DNA of 8,488 nucleotides from Deltaproteobacteria bacterium (GTDB lineage: Bacteria; Desulfobacterota; DSM-4660; Desulfatiglandales; Desulfatiglandaceae), in the NCBI GenBank assembly GCA_019314425.1, contig JAFCZI010000082.1, positions 1 to 8,488 of the forward strand. Direction: 5' to 3'. This document shows, piece by piece, positions 1 through 6,479 of the stretch. A model generated the notes under the pieces. It saw only the letters and a program-made list of their open reading frames with translations, did no database searches and was not told the origin of the DNA. Numbering within the stretch: position 1 is the first letter of the stretch; every line of letters begins with the position of its first letter. The position numbers and the translations under genes are program-made.

Positions 1-1429
1 TAATACCGAGAGAAAAATGCTCATTCTCTTTATCAATACGAAGTATCACCGCTCTTACATCGTCGCCTTTTTTGTAAAACTCTGACGGATGTTTGATCTG
101 CTTGGTCCAGGAGATATCAGAAATATGAACCAAGCCGTCAATGCCCTTGTCAATGCCCACAAAAACTCCGAAATCCGTAATATTCTTAATCTTTCCCTCA
201 ATAATAGCGCCGATGGGATATTCTTCCATGATGACATCCCAGGGGTTCGGTTCGAGCTGTTTAACGCTCAGGGAAATCCGCTTTTTGGCCACATCCATGC
301 TTAAAACCATGGTTTCAACCGTATCGCCAACGCGGAAGAGTTCTGAAGGATGCATGACCTTACGAGTCCAGGACATCTCGGAAATATGAACAAGCCCTTC
401 CACGCCCTCTTCGATCTCCACAAAAGCACCATATTTTTTCAAAGTGGCAATACGCCCCGGAACCTGGGTCCCCACAGGGTATTTTTCTTCTATCCCAGTC
501 CATGGATCTGCGGTCAGCTGTTTGATGCCCAGCGATACACGTTCTTTTTCCCGATCAAAACTCAAAACTTTTACCGTGATCTTATCGCCAATCTGGTAGA
601 GTTCAGAGGGGTGCCCGGTCTTACTCCAGGCAATGTTGGTCACATGGACAAGGCCGTCAATACCGCCCAGATCAATGAACAGGCCATAATCGGTAATATT
701 GGTGACCGCACCATCAATCACGACGCCTTCTTCAAGATTTTCAAGCACCTTTTCACGCAGCGCCGCTCGCTCAACCTCCAAAACAGCCCGTCGCGACAAT
801 ACAATATTTCCCTGACGCCGTTCATATTTGATAATCTTGAAATCATGCTCGACACCCACCAACGTATCCAGATCCTTCACCGGCCTCAGATCGGCCTGAG
901 AACCGGGCAAAAAGGCCTGAAGGCCCACATCCACTGAAAGGCCGCCCTTCACCCTGGAAATGATCTTGCCTTTGATGGTTTCATTATCTTTGTAGATTTT
1001 TTCGATATCATCCCATATTTTAACCCGCGCAGCCTTTTCCTTGGACAAAATAATGTTCCCATCTTTGTCCTCCTTGCGCACCAGAAGGACTTCCACTGTA
1101 TCACCCACCTGTGCCGTGAGGGTACCTTCGAGATCCTTGAATTCGTTGAGACGGATTTGCCCTTCCGATTTGTATCCAATATCCACCAAAACGAATTCAT
1201 TATCGATTTGGACAATTTCTCCACTGACGATTTTACCTTCCTGGATACCCTTCATGCTTTCTTCGAACATTTCCATGAAAGAGCGATCGTCGTCCATGCT
1301 CCCTCCGCTTTCGCTGGAATCGGCTGAGAATTCGTCGGTAAATCCATCTGGATCTTCCCAAATGGCGGCACTTGTGTTTTCTGTTTGTGAAAATCCACTT
1401 TCGGACATTTCGCCTGTTCCTTTACTCAT
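1..1429 (-). CDS. rpsA: 30S ribosomal protein S1, 3' end outside window
   Basis: S1 binds mRNA on the small ribosomal subunit and helps load structured or weak-SD messages. Reading the minus strand from ATG at 1429 gives 476 uninterrupted codons to the window edge. Five S1 (OB-fold) domains are visible at about residues 65-133, 150-215, 233-304, 318-391 and 405-476. The last three carry the repeated GLVH(I/V) and HPSE(L/F) signatures. Full S1 proteins usually have six domains, so the sixth probably lies beyond position 1. The ATG at 1429 has AGGGGGA nine bases upstream (1445-1439). The first 44 residues are acidic and Ser-rich, unlike the E. coli N-terminus. An internal ATG at 1297 (Met45, starting MDDDRSFMEMFEES) has GGAGG four bases upstream and matches the usual S1 start better, so the start is uncertain. 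The gene is divergent from rlmKL. The family call is very secure. Confidence 0.97.
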   Translation of the reverse strand, partial: MSKGTGEMSESGFSQTENTSAAIWEDPDGFTDEFSADSSESGGSMDDDRSFMEMFEESMKGIQEGKIVSGEIVQIDNEFVLVDIGYKSEGQIRLNEFKDLEGTLTAQVGDTVEVLLVRKEDKDGNIILSKEKAARVKIWDDIEKIYKDNETIKGKIISRVKGGLSVDVGLQAFLPGSQADLRPVKDLDTLVGVEHDFKIIKYERRQGNIVLSRRAVLEVERAALREKVLENLEEGVVIDGAVTNITDYGLFIDLGGIDGLVHVTNIAWSKTGHPSELYQIGDKITVKVLSFDREKERVSLGIKQLTADPWTGIEEKYPVGTQVPGRIATLKKYGAFVEIEEGVEGLVHISEMSWTRKVMHPSELFRVGDTVETMVLSMDVAKKRISLSVKQLEPNPWDVIMEEYPIGAIIEGKIKNITDFGVFVGIDKGIDGLVHISDISWTKQIKHPSEFYKKGDDVRAVILRIDKENEHFSLGI

Positions 1430-1461
1430 CAACTTACGTCCCCCTGGTTTAATTAATATTC

Positions 1462-1483
1462 TTGATTCTCATGAGATGATCAA
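1462..1483. promoter_or_regulatory. Dyad symmetry in the rpsA leader
   Basis: A perfect 10-base palindrome, TCTCATGAGA, lies at 1467-1476. It is flanked by matching TTGAT (1462-1466) and ATCAA (1479-1483), so the symmetry extends to about 22 bases with a two-base bulge. It sits between the candidate rpsA promoter and the SD, 33 bases or more before the ATG at 1429. It could be a protein operator or an RNA hairpin in the leader. In E. coli rpsA is autoregulated through leader hairpins; any such role here is inference. Confidence 0.35.
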
Positions 1484-1512
1484 TCAAAAAAAACAAGGGC
1501 ATCCCGTGTCAA
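1483..1512 (-). promoter_or_regulatory. rpsA: Candidate rpsA promoter
   Basis: The minus strand carries a perfect -35 hexamer TTGACA (1512-1507). It is followed, 18 bases on, by TTTGAT (1488-1483), a 4-of-6 match to the -10 consensus. Transcription would start near 1476, giving a leader of about 47 nt before the ATG at 1429. The -35 box lies inside the loop of the terminator at 1486-1530, so terminator and promoter would share DNA. The weak -10 keeps confidence low. Confidence 0.3.
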
Positions 1513-1530
1513 CGCACCAAGATGCCCCTT
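1486..1530 (-). terminator. Intrinsic terminator, minus strand, upstream of rpsA
   Basis: Read on the minus strand, AGGGGCATC (1529-1521) pairs with GATGCCCTT (1503-1495). This gives nine continuous base pairs with one G-U wobble, a 17-base loop holding a further short GTG/CAC pairing, one G, and then eight T (1493-1486). That is the classical form of a Rho-independent terminator. The wobble is only tolerated in the minus-strand RNA; on the plus strand it is an A-C mismatch with no T tract after it. It either ends an upstream minus-strand transcript or attenuates a long rpsA leader. Confidence 0.65.
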
Positions 1531-1745
1531 GCCAACATTCCAGAAATCCAATTCTAAAGGTTTTCGACCCGCTGCGGCTACCGCTCCACGGGCCTTCGGT
1601 TATCTTCTTCGACTTCAAAACACACTCAGCCACCTTCATCAAAACATTTGACTTCAGGCGGGAAGGATTGCGAAGAGGCAAAAAAAAGAAGCCCCCTCGT
1701 CGTTAAACAACTTAAACGAAACCTACTCCATAACCAAAAGATATC
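1486..1745 (-). ncRNA. Candidate small RNA or rpsA attenuator leader
   Basis: No protein gene on the minus strand precedes the terminator at 1486-1530, so something non-coding should end there. A plausible transcript starts near 1745, downstream of a TTGACA box at 1778-1773, and runs about 260 nt. It would contain a GC-rich nested hairpin at 1594-1566: an outer GGCCCG/CGGGTC stem with one G-U pair and an inner GCGG/CCGC stem. Here too the wobble favours minus-strand RNA. I checked for the 4.5S SRP conserved loop and for a T-loop motif of tRNA or tmRNA and saw neither. The start is a guess, and a T tract at 1687-1680 inside it could be another end. Confidence 0.28.
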
Positions 1746-1750
1746 TGATC

Positions 1751-1778
1751 AGTCTAAACATTTCGACTTAAATGTCAA
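1751..1778 (-). promoter_or_regulatory. Candidate minus-strand promoter in the intergenic region
   Basis: TTGACA (1778-1773) is followed after 16 bases by TAGACT (1756-1751), a 4-of-6 match to the -10 consensus. An inverted repeat, ACATTT and AAATGT with a six-base gap, overlaps the box and the spacer and could be an operator. It would drive the candidate RNA ending at the terminator 1486-1530. Perfect -35 hexamers occur by chance in A/T-rich DNA, so support is weak. Confidence 0.25.
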
Positions 1779-1955
1779 CAAAAAACCAATAACCCCACTA
1801 AAAAACACCTTATCCCGCGCCAAACCTTTCAGAGCGTCGAAAATCACTTAGGACCCTTTTCTTCTTGCGTTAAAGGGCGGGATGGTTATTGTGGTGCTGA
1901 TGCTTGGAAAGCCAGATACACCATAACCAGCAAAATGTAAAGCAATAAATACAAA

Positions 1956-4175
1956 ATGCGAAATAAACATCATACTTTTTTTGCCACCTGCCCGAAAGGT
2001 ATCGAGGAGCTCCTTTACCATGAGATCCTTTCGCTGGACACCCCCCCTGTAAAACGGGCCCGTGCTGGCGTTTTTTTCAAAGGCGACCTTCAATCTGCAT
2101 ACAAAGTCTGTCTCTGGTCCCGTCTCGCAAACCGCGTCCTGCTTCCCCTGGCCCATTTTGAAGCCAAAACACCGGATGATCTTTATATCCGGATTTACGA
2201 GCAGATACAATGGGATGACCACATGAGCCCCGGAGAGAAAATCACCGTGGATTTTACGGCGGATCACACCAACACCTTCCATTCCCACTACGCGGCCCTT
2301 CGCGTTAAAGACGCTATCGCCGACCAGTTTCGCGCCAAAACCGGATATCGTCCATCCGTTGATACGGAAAACCCCGACATTCGCATCAATGTTCACATGA
2401 AAAAAGACCTGGCCCAGGTTTCCCTGGATTTGAGCGGACTCAGCCTGCATAAACGCTTTTACCGAATGGCAGGCGGCGCGGCGCCCCTGAAGGAAAACCT
2501 GGCCGCCGCCATATTGCTCCGGGCACATTGGCCTCAACTGGCCCGGAAAGGCGCTCCTCTAGTGGATCCCCTGTGCGGATCGGGGACCCTGTTAATTGAA
2601 GGCGCGCTCATGGCCATGGACAGGGCACCGGGGCTCTTGAGACCGCGTTTTGGCTTTACAAAATGGAAACAACACGACCCTGACCTATGGCAGAGTTTGC
2701 TGAAGGAAGCAGAAGCACGGGCGGAAAAAGGCATTCAAAAAGCCTCCCAGAGGTTCTTTGGTTTTGACAAAGACCCTGAAATCATTGCTCAGGCGCGGAA
2801 AAATGCGTCCCGCGCAGGTATTGGGGATGTCATTTCGTTTCAGACGCGGGATATTAAAGTCCTTACGGCGCCTGAAACGACGGTTCCGGGATTGCTGATT
2901 GCCAACCCCCCCTACGGGGAACGCATGGGCAAGAAGATGAATCTTGATAACCTCTATAAAACACTGGGAGATCGACTGAAAAAGCACTATGATGGCTGGG
3001 CGGCCGGCGTGTTTACCGCCCATCCCGATCTGGCCAAAAAGATGGGCATCCGTGCCAGAAAACAATATAGCCTTTTTAATGGCCCCATCCCCTGCAAGCT
3101 CCTCAACTTTGACATTCGGGAAGAATGGGTTATGCACCCCAAAACACCCGGGCGCCCATTGCCGCTGGCCAGTGAAAAGGCTGATCCGGAACCCGGCGCG
3201 GAGATGTTTCAAAACCGCCTGAAAAAAAACTTGAAAACCCTTGGAAAATGGGCTCGAAAGGAGGGCATCACCTGCTACAGGCTTTATGATGCAGACATGC
3301 CCGAATATGCCGTTGCCATTGATGTTTATGAAGACCAATTACATGTTCAGGAATACCGGGCGCCTGACAGTGTTTCCCCTCTGAACGCAAAAAAACGGTT
3401 GAAGCAGGTTCTGACCGTCCTGCCTGGGATATTGAAGATACCGCGCGAGAAAATCGTTTTTAAGGTGAGGGAAAGGAAAAAGAAAGACGCACAATATGAA
3501 CGATTTGATTCTCAAGGCCGTTTTTTTGAGGCCAGGGAAAACGGTCTCCGTTTTCTGGTGAACCTCACCGACTACCTGGACACCGGGCTTTTTTTAGATC
3601 AAAGACTTCTGCGGGAACGAATAGGAAAGGCATCTGCGGGAAAACGCGTATTGAACCTTTTCTGCTACACCGCAACAGCGACGGTTTACGCGGCAAAAGG
3701 CGGTGCTGCCACCACCAAAAGTGTGGACATGGGCAAAACCTATCTCAAATGGGCCGGGAAAAACCTTTCCCTGAACCACTGTAATGGACCGGAACACCCG
3801 CCGAAACACCAACCAAAGCATCAACCAAAACACCAATTGGTGCAGGCCGACTGTCTGGAATGGATTGCCGCCTGCAAAGACCGCTTTGACGTGATCTATC
3901 TGGACCCCCCGACCTTCTCCAACTCCAAACGGATGCAAACCTCGTTTGACATCCAACGGGACCACGTAGAGCTGCTGACCCGAACCCTTCGTCTCCTATC
4001 CCCCGACGGGGTCCTGATGTTTTCCTGCAACCGCCGAAAATTCAAACTGGACCGTGATGCCCTGCAACAATGGGACATTAAAGATATCACCCGGTCCACC
4101 ATTCCCAGGGATTTTCACAGGAACCCGCACATCCACAAGGCTTTTGAGATGAGGAAAAAGCTGAAACACAGGTAA
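1956..4175 (+). CDS. rlmL: Bifunctional 23S rRNA methyltransferase RlmKL
   Basis: The E. coli homologue makes m2G2445 (N-terminal RlmL part) and m7G2069 (C-terminal RlmK part) in 23S rRNA, using S-adenosylmethionine, before the large subunit is complete. The 739-residue protein aligns along its whole length with the E. coli protein (702 residues) as I recall it. A THUMP domain lies at about 45-160. The first methyltransferase has DPLCGSGT (204-211) and the catalytic NPPYGER (317-323). The second has DYLDTGLFLD (539-548), a SAM loop at 567-577 and DPPTFSNSK (650-658). That SAM loop reads YTATATV where E. coli has YTGSATV, so a glycine is lost. An extra Pro/Lys/His/Gln stretch is at about 613-627. 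The start matches the family N-terminus and an in-frame stop lies at 1938-1940. No good SD precedes it, only an A-rich leader. It appears monocistronic. Confidence 0.96.
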   Translation: MRNKHHTFFATCPKGIEELLYHEILSLDTPPVKRARAGVFFKGDLQSAYKVCLWSRLANRVLLPLAHFEAKTPDDLYIRIYEQIQWDDHMSPGEKITVDFTADHTNTFHSHYAALRVKDAIADQFRAKTGYRPSVDTENPDIRINVHMKKDLAQVSLDLSGLSLHKRFYRMAGGAAPLKENLAAAILLRAHWPQLARKGAPLVDPLCGSGTLLIEGALMAMDRAPGLLRPRFGFTKWKQHDPDLWQSLLKEAEARAEKGIQKASQRFFGFDKDPEIIAQARKNASRAGIGDVISFQTRDIKVLTAPETTVPGLLIANPPYGERMGKKMNLDNLYKTLGDRLKKHYDGWAAGVFTAHPDLAKKMGIRARKQYSLFNGPIPCKLLNFDIREEWVMHPKTPGRPLPLASEKADPEPGAEMFQNRLKKNLKTLGKWARKEGITCYRLYDADMPEYAVAIDVYEDQLHVQEYRAPDSVSPLNAKKRLKQVLTVLPGILKIPREKIVFKVRERKKKDAQYERFDSQGRFFEARENGLRFLVNLTDYLDTGLFLDQRLLRERIGKASAGKRVLNLFCYTATATVYAAKGGAATTKSVDMGKTYLKWAGKNLSLNHCNGPEHPPKHQPKHQPKHQLVQADCLEWIAACKDRFDVIYLDPPTFSNSKRMQTSFDIQRDHVELLTRTLRLLSPDGVLMFSCNRRKFKLDRDALQQWDIKDITRSTIPRDFHRNPHIHKAFEMRKKLKHR
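3801..3836 (+). repeat. Three 12-base tandem repeats inside rlmKL
   Basis: Three adjacent 12-base units (3801-3812, 3813-3824, 3825-3836) follow the pattern CCRAARCAYCAA with few differences. They encode P-K-H-Q three times. They sit between the first strand region and the QADCLEW motif of the RlmK domain, where the E. coli protein has only a short turn. The length is a multiple of three, so the frame is kept. Slippage expansion is the likely origin. Confidence 0.9.
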
Positions 4176-4176
4176 G

Positions 4177-4200
4177 ATTTTTGCCGGACTACGGAAAAAT
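4177..4200. repeat. Inverted repeat just after rlmKL
   Basis: ATTTTT-G-CCG (4177-4186) pairs with CGG-AAAAAT (4192-4200) around a five-base loop, giving nine pairs with one bulged G. It starts two bases after the rlmKL stop. The T tract is in the left arm and the A tract in the right arm, with no T tract following on the plus strand, so it is not a standard intrinsic terminator. It may still protect the 3' end of the message or act with another factor. Confidence 0.4.
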
Positions 4201-4204
4201 AGGA

Positions 4205-4236
4205 TTGTCGCCACCCCTAATAATATGCTATATGAT
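4205..4236 (+). promoter_or_regulatory. Candidate promoter of the three-gene operon
   Basis: TTGTCG (4205-4210) is followed by an A/T-rich stretch holding TGCTATATGAT (4226-4236). This reads either as an extended -10 (TG, one base, TATATG at 4229-4234, 18-base spacer) or as TATGAT at 4231-4236 with a 20-base spacer. It is the best promoter-like site in the 160-base gap before the operon, and would give a leader of about 95 nt. The match is moderate. Confidence 0.35.
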
Positions 4237-4262
4237 AAGCGGCGGATTTTCGACACTGAGTT

Positions 4263-4287
4263 TGTTGAGAAACAGGGTTTTTCAACA
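4263..4287. promoter_or_regulatory. Inverted repeat in the operon leader, possible operator
   Basis: TGTTGAGAAA (4263-4272) and TTTTTCAACA (4278-4287) form ten-base arms around a five-base loop, with nine perfect pairs and one G-U pair in plus-strand RNA. It lies about 27 bases downstream of the candidate -10 and 49 bases before the first gene's start. It could be an operator for a repressor, or an RNA hairpin affecting the leader. No regulator gene is visible nearby. Confidence 0.4.
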
Positions 4288-4335
4288 CACCCATCACTTA
4301 CCTTTTTCAAAAAAACCACATGAACGAGAAACCAA

Positions 4336-5178
4336 ATGACTGATCATGAAACGCTCCTGCAAAATGCCCAAGAAAGCCTCAACGAAATCGTCAAGCCCTA
4401 TCAGGTCGAAATCAACCGACGGCAGCGTATGGCCAATTTCATCAAAAACTGCATGCGCTGTGCCACCCGGAACGACTTTCTTCAACTCGACGAACTGCTG
4501 AAGGCCAAAACAGCCCGAGATATCCTGGAAGAAACCGGCATTGAGGAAAGCGAACATATATTCGAAGGTCTGCGGGAATACGCCAACGAACAGGTGGATC
4601 GATACCGAATGGGGTTCATCGAAGATCTCACGGACAAGGCCCGGGAAGCCGACCTGGAGATAAGCATTGATTTCCCCCGATTCTATTCGCTGAAGGGAAT
4701 TGAGGGAGAGATTGATTTCTCCAATCGCACCACCACCATCAACAAGAAGCTGCTCAAATCCATCGATCCCAGGCGCATCGTGACAGCCTTGCTACGCATC
4801 AAAAAGCAGCTCTACGACCGCCCCTACGACCCCCGAACCTTCATTGACTCCCTGTATGGGATCTACAATGAAATTCTTAGCCGGGAAAAGCTTCCACCGG
4901 GCGCCAAGGTAACGGCCCAGCGTCTTTATCTGGACTACGTGGTTTCTTTGCAGAGTAAACCCTTTTTTCAGGACATGGACAAAAGCAGGTTCCGCGGGTA
5001 CAGCGGCGCCCAGTTCAACGTGGATCTGTGGCGTTATTTTCAGGCGGGCATCGAGGGCACATCCAGCGGCCATATTCTTAGAATGACGCCGGGAAGAATC
5101 AGCGCGCTGTGGCTCATTGACAGCGATGGAGAAAAACGCCGCATCACCAGCATATCATTTGAGGAGAACAAAGACTGA
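4336..5178 (+). CDS. Unassigned protein, first gene of ATPase operon
   Basis: I do not recognise this 280-residue protein. It has no signal peptide or membrane segment and looks soluble and mostly helical. Residues 1-105 are rich in charged residues with heptad-like spacing and hold one isolated C39-x-x-C42 pair. A middle part (about 108-185) has a short strand-like segment, FYSLKGIEGEIDF, then a TTTINKKLL helix and an RPYDPRTFIDSLYGIYNEI segment. The C-terminus (about 245-277) looks like a small beta unit, HILRMTPG...SALWLID. Its stop overlaps the next gene's ATG by one base (TGATG), so translation is probably coupled and the product probably works with the ATPases, as adaptor, substrate-recognition or effector subunit. 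That is inference. The start at 4336 has only a weak purine-rich SD. No catalytic motif is evident. Confidence 0.85.
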   Translation: MTDHETLLQNAQESLNEIVKPYQVEINRRQRMANFIKNCMRCATRNDFLQLDELLKAKTARDILEETGIEESEHIFEGLREYANEQVDRYRMGFIEDLTDKAREADLEISIDFPRFYSLKGIEGEIDFSNRTTTINKKLLKSIDPRRIVTALLRIKKQLYDRPYDPRTFIDSLYGIYNEILSREKLPPGAKVTAQRLYLDYVVSLQSKPFFQDMDKSRFRGYSGAQFNVDLWRYFQAGIEGTSSGHILRMTPGRISALWLIDSDGEKRRITSISFEENKD

Positions 5179-6479
5179 TGACCCCACAACAGATAGATCA
5201 ATTGAAACCTTTCGAGGCCAGGGCCATTATCGAGGAATTGAGAAAGGGCAGCGTTCCCGTGGATTACGTACCGTTCTTTACGGTGGGACGGGAAAACTGG
5301 CTCACCCTGATCGAGGACGACCTGGACAAATACATCGCCGAGGGCGGCGCAAAAGTCCGTTTTTTGAGCGGTGATTACGGGGACGGCAAAACCCATTTCA
5401 TGTCGGTTATCCGCCACATGGCCCTTCAAAAGGGATTTGCCGTATCCTTTGTGGTCTTAACCCGGGAAGTGCCCATTCACAAATTTGAGGCGGTTTACCA
5501 GGCCATCGTGAAACAACTTCGTGGCCGATTCGACGGAGTCGGCATCCACAACCTGCTGGACGACTATGTAAGTGAAGCGGTGAAGGGCCTGGTGCTTGAA
5601 GACGGGTCATCATCTCCGGAAAAGCTGGCGGACATCTCAAACAAAATTCGCTCCCTTCCCGGAATGGATATCAATTTTGCCAACGGGGTGATTGCGCTGT
5701 TGAACAACCGTTTGCAGCCCCTTGCGGAAGGAGAGGCGCAAGAAGAGCGGGACCATGCCCGAGATATTCTCTATCTCTGGTTTGAAGGGGGAAAGGTTGC
5801 CAAAAAAGAGATCAAGCCCTTCCATATTTTTGAGGTGGTCAACAAGGCCAACAGCAAAAACTTTCTGAACGCCCTGATTGCTTTTCTGCGGTTTGCGAAA
5901 TACCAGGGCCTAATCCTTCTCATGGATGAGCTGGAAACCGTGGTGAGCCAGGGCAAGTCCATACGCAGCGCGGCATACGAAAACGTCAGGCTGCTCATCG
6001 ACAACACAGAACAGGCAGGGTTTCTTCACATATTTTTTTCCATTATCCCCGATATTCTGGAATCTGAAAAAGGCTTCAAGTCATACGACGCCCTTTGGAG
6101 CCGGGTCAGGTCCATCGGCGAAAACAAACGGCTCAACTATCGCGGGGTTCTCATCGATCTTCACCGAACCCCCCTGAAAACAGGGGAACTGACAGCATTG
6201 GGAAAAACCCTCCGAACCATTCACGGCATCGCTTATAGGTGGGACACGGAAGAACGCATCCCGGACAGCCTTCTTGAAGATATCTGCAAAAACCAGAAAA
6301 AGATGGGCGTATTGAGCGAGGTCAGGCTTTTCGTGAAGCAGGTTATCAGCATCCTGGACATGGGGGAACAGGGTAATGACGCCATTGAGAAGCTGGATCT
6401 CACGGCCCAGATGGTTCAAAGCCAGGACGAAATGGAAAAAGAAAAAATTGAACACCTTCAACCCAAGTGGGATTCGTAA
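5178..6479 (+). CDS. BrxD/DUF2791-type P-loop ATPase
   Basis: This 433-residue cytoplasmic protein has the hallmarks of the DUF2791 (BREX BrxC/BrxD-like) ATPase family. The TVGRE box is at 35-39, the Walker A loop GDYGDGKTH at 65-73, and the Walker B strand LILLMDELE ends at D250-E251. A sensor-like strand HIFFSIIPDIL follows at 284-294, a WSRVR stretch at 307-311 could supply an arginine finger, and a conserved tail D-L-H-R...H-x-x-A-Y-x-W spans about 327-355. The last 25 residues form a charged helix. In BREX phage defence BrxD is an ATPase of unsettled detailed role. Here no other BREX gene is in view, so the family is clear but the system is not. It overlaps the upstream gene by one base, with GAGGAG (5161-5166) as SD inside that gene, and abuts the next ATPase gene. 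Confidence 0.9.
   Translation: MTPQQIDQLKPFEARAIIEELRKGSVPVDYVPFFTVGRENWLTLIEDDLDKYIAEGGAKVRFLSGDYGDGKTHFMSVIRHMALQKGFAVSFVVLTREVPIHKFEAVYQAIVKQLRGRFDGVGIHNLLDDYVSEAVKGLVLEDGSSSPEKLADISNKIRSLPGMDINFANGVIALLNNRLQPLAEGEAQEERDHARDILYLWFEGGKVAKKEIKPFHIFEVVNKANSKNFLNALIAFLRFAKYQGLILLMDELETVVSQGKSIRSAAYENVRLLIDNTEQAGFLHIFFSIIPDILESEKGFKSYDALWSRVRSIGENKRLNYRGVLIDLHRTPLKTGELTALGKTLRTIHGIAYRWDTEERIPDSLLEDICKNQKKMGVLSEVRLFVKQVISILDMGEQGNDAIEKLDLTAQMVQSQDEMEKEKIEHLQPKWDS

Larger units (their letters stand above)
1430..1955. other. Divergent rpsA/rlmKL intergenic region, no protein gene
   Basis: This 526-base stretch lies between two divergent housekeeping genes. Short open frames exist on both strands but none has a convincing start, SD or recognisable product. 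It contains, from the rpsA side, a palindrome at 1467-1476, a minus-strand intrinsic terminator at 1486-1530, a GC-rich hairpin at 1566-1594 and A/T-rich tracts including eight A at 1680-1687. It also holds an ACATTT/AAATGT inverted repeat near 1758-1775 and CCCTTT/AAAGGG arms at 1854-1859 and 1872-1877. The rlmKL promoter must lie near the right end. A weak TTGCGT/TATTGT pair at 1865-1892 with a 16-base spacer is the best I see and is not convincing. Confidence 0.8.

Noticed and set aside
350..937. Long plus-strand open frame of 195 codons, and a similar one at 1041-1706
   Set aside because: The minus strand here encodes a clear multi-domain S1 protein. The plus-strand translation is low-similarity and merely mirrors the S1 repeats; the second frame also runs into the intergenic region without a start signal.
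1540..1620. tRNA or tmRNA-like element around the GC-rich hairpin
   Set aside because: GGGTCGAAAACC superficially resembles a T-arm but lacks the conserved TTCRA loop, and no acceptor stem or cloverleaf can be drawn.
1484..1681. Minus-strand 65-codon open frame in the intergenic region
   Set aside because: It overlaps the terminator and GC-rich hairpin, has no SD, and its Cys/Gly/Ser-rich product resembles nothing known.
1648..1851. Plus-strand 67-codon open frame in the intergenic region
   Set aside because: No SD precedes it, the Lys/Asn-rich composition is that of the A-rich DNA itself, and the only support is length.
1848..2537. Minus-strand open frame of 229 codons over the start of rlmKL
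   Set aside because: It lies opposite the THUMP and first methyltransferase region of RlmKL, which matches E. coli throughout. It is a mirror frame with no SD or known motif.
4320..4343. Seven-codon upstream frame (MNEKPND) overlapping the start of the first operon gene
   Set aside because: It has no SD and no sign of a leader peptide such as runs of one amino acid, and a short frame of this kind is expected by chance.
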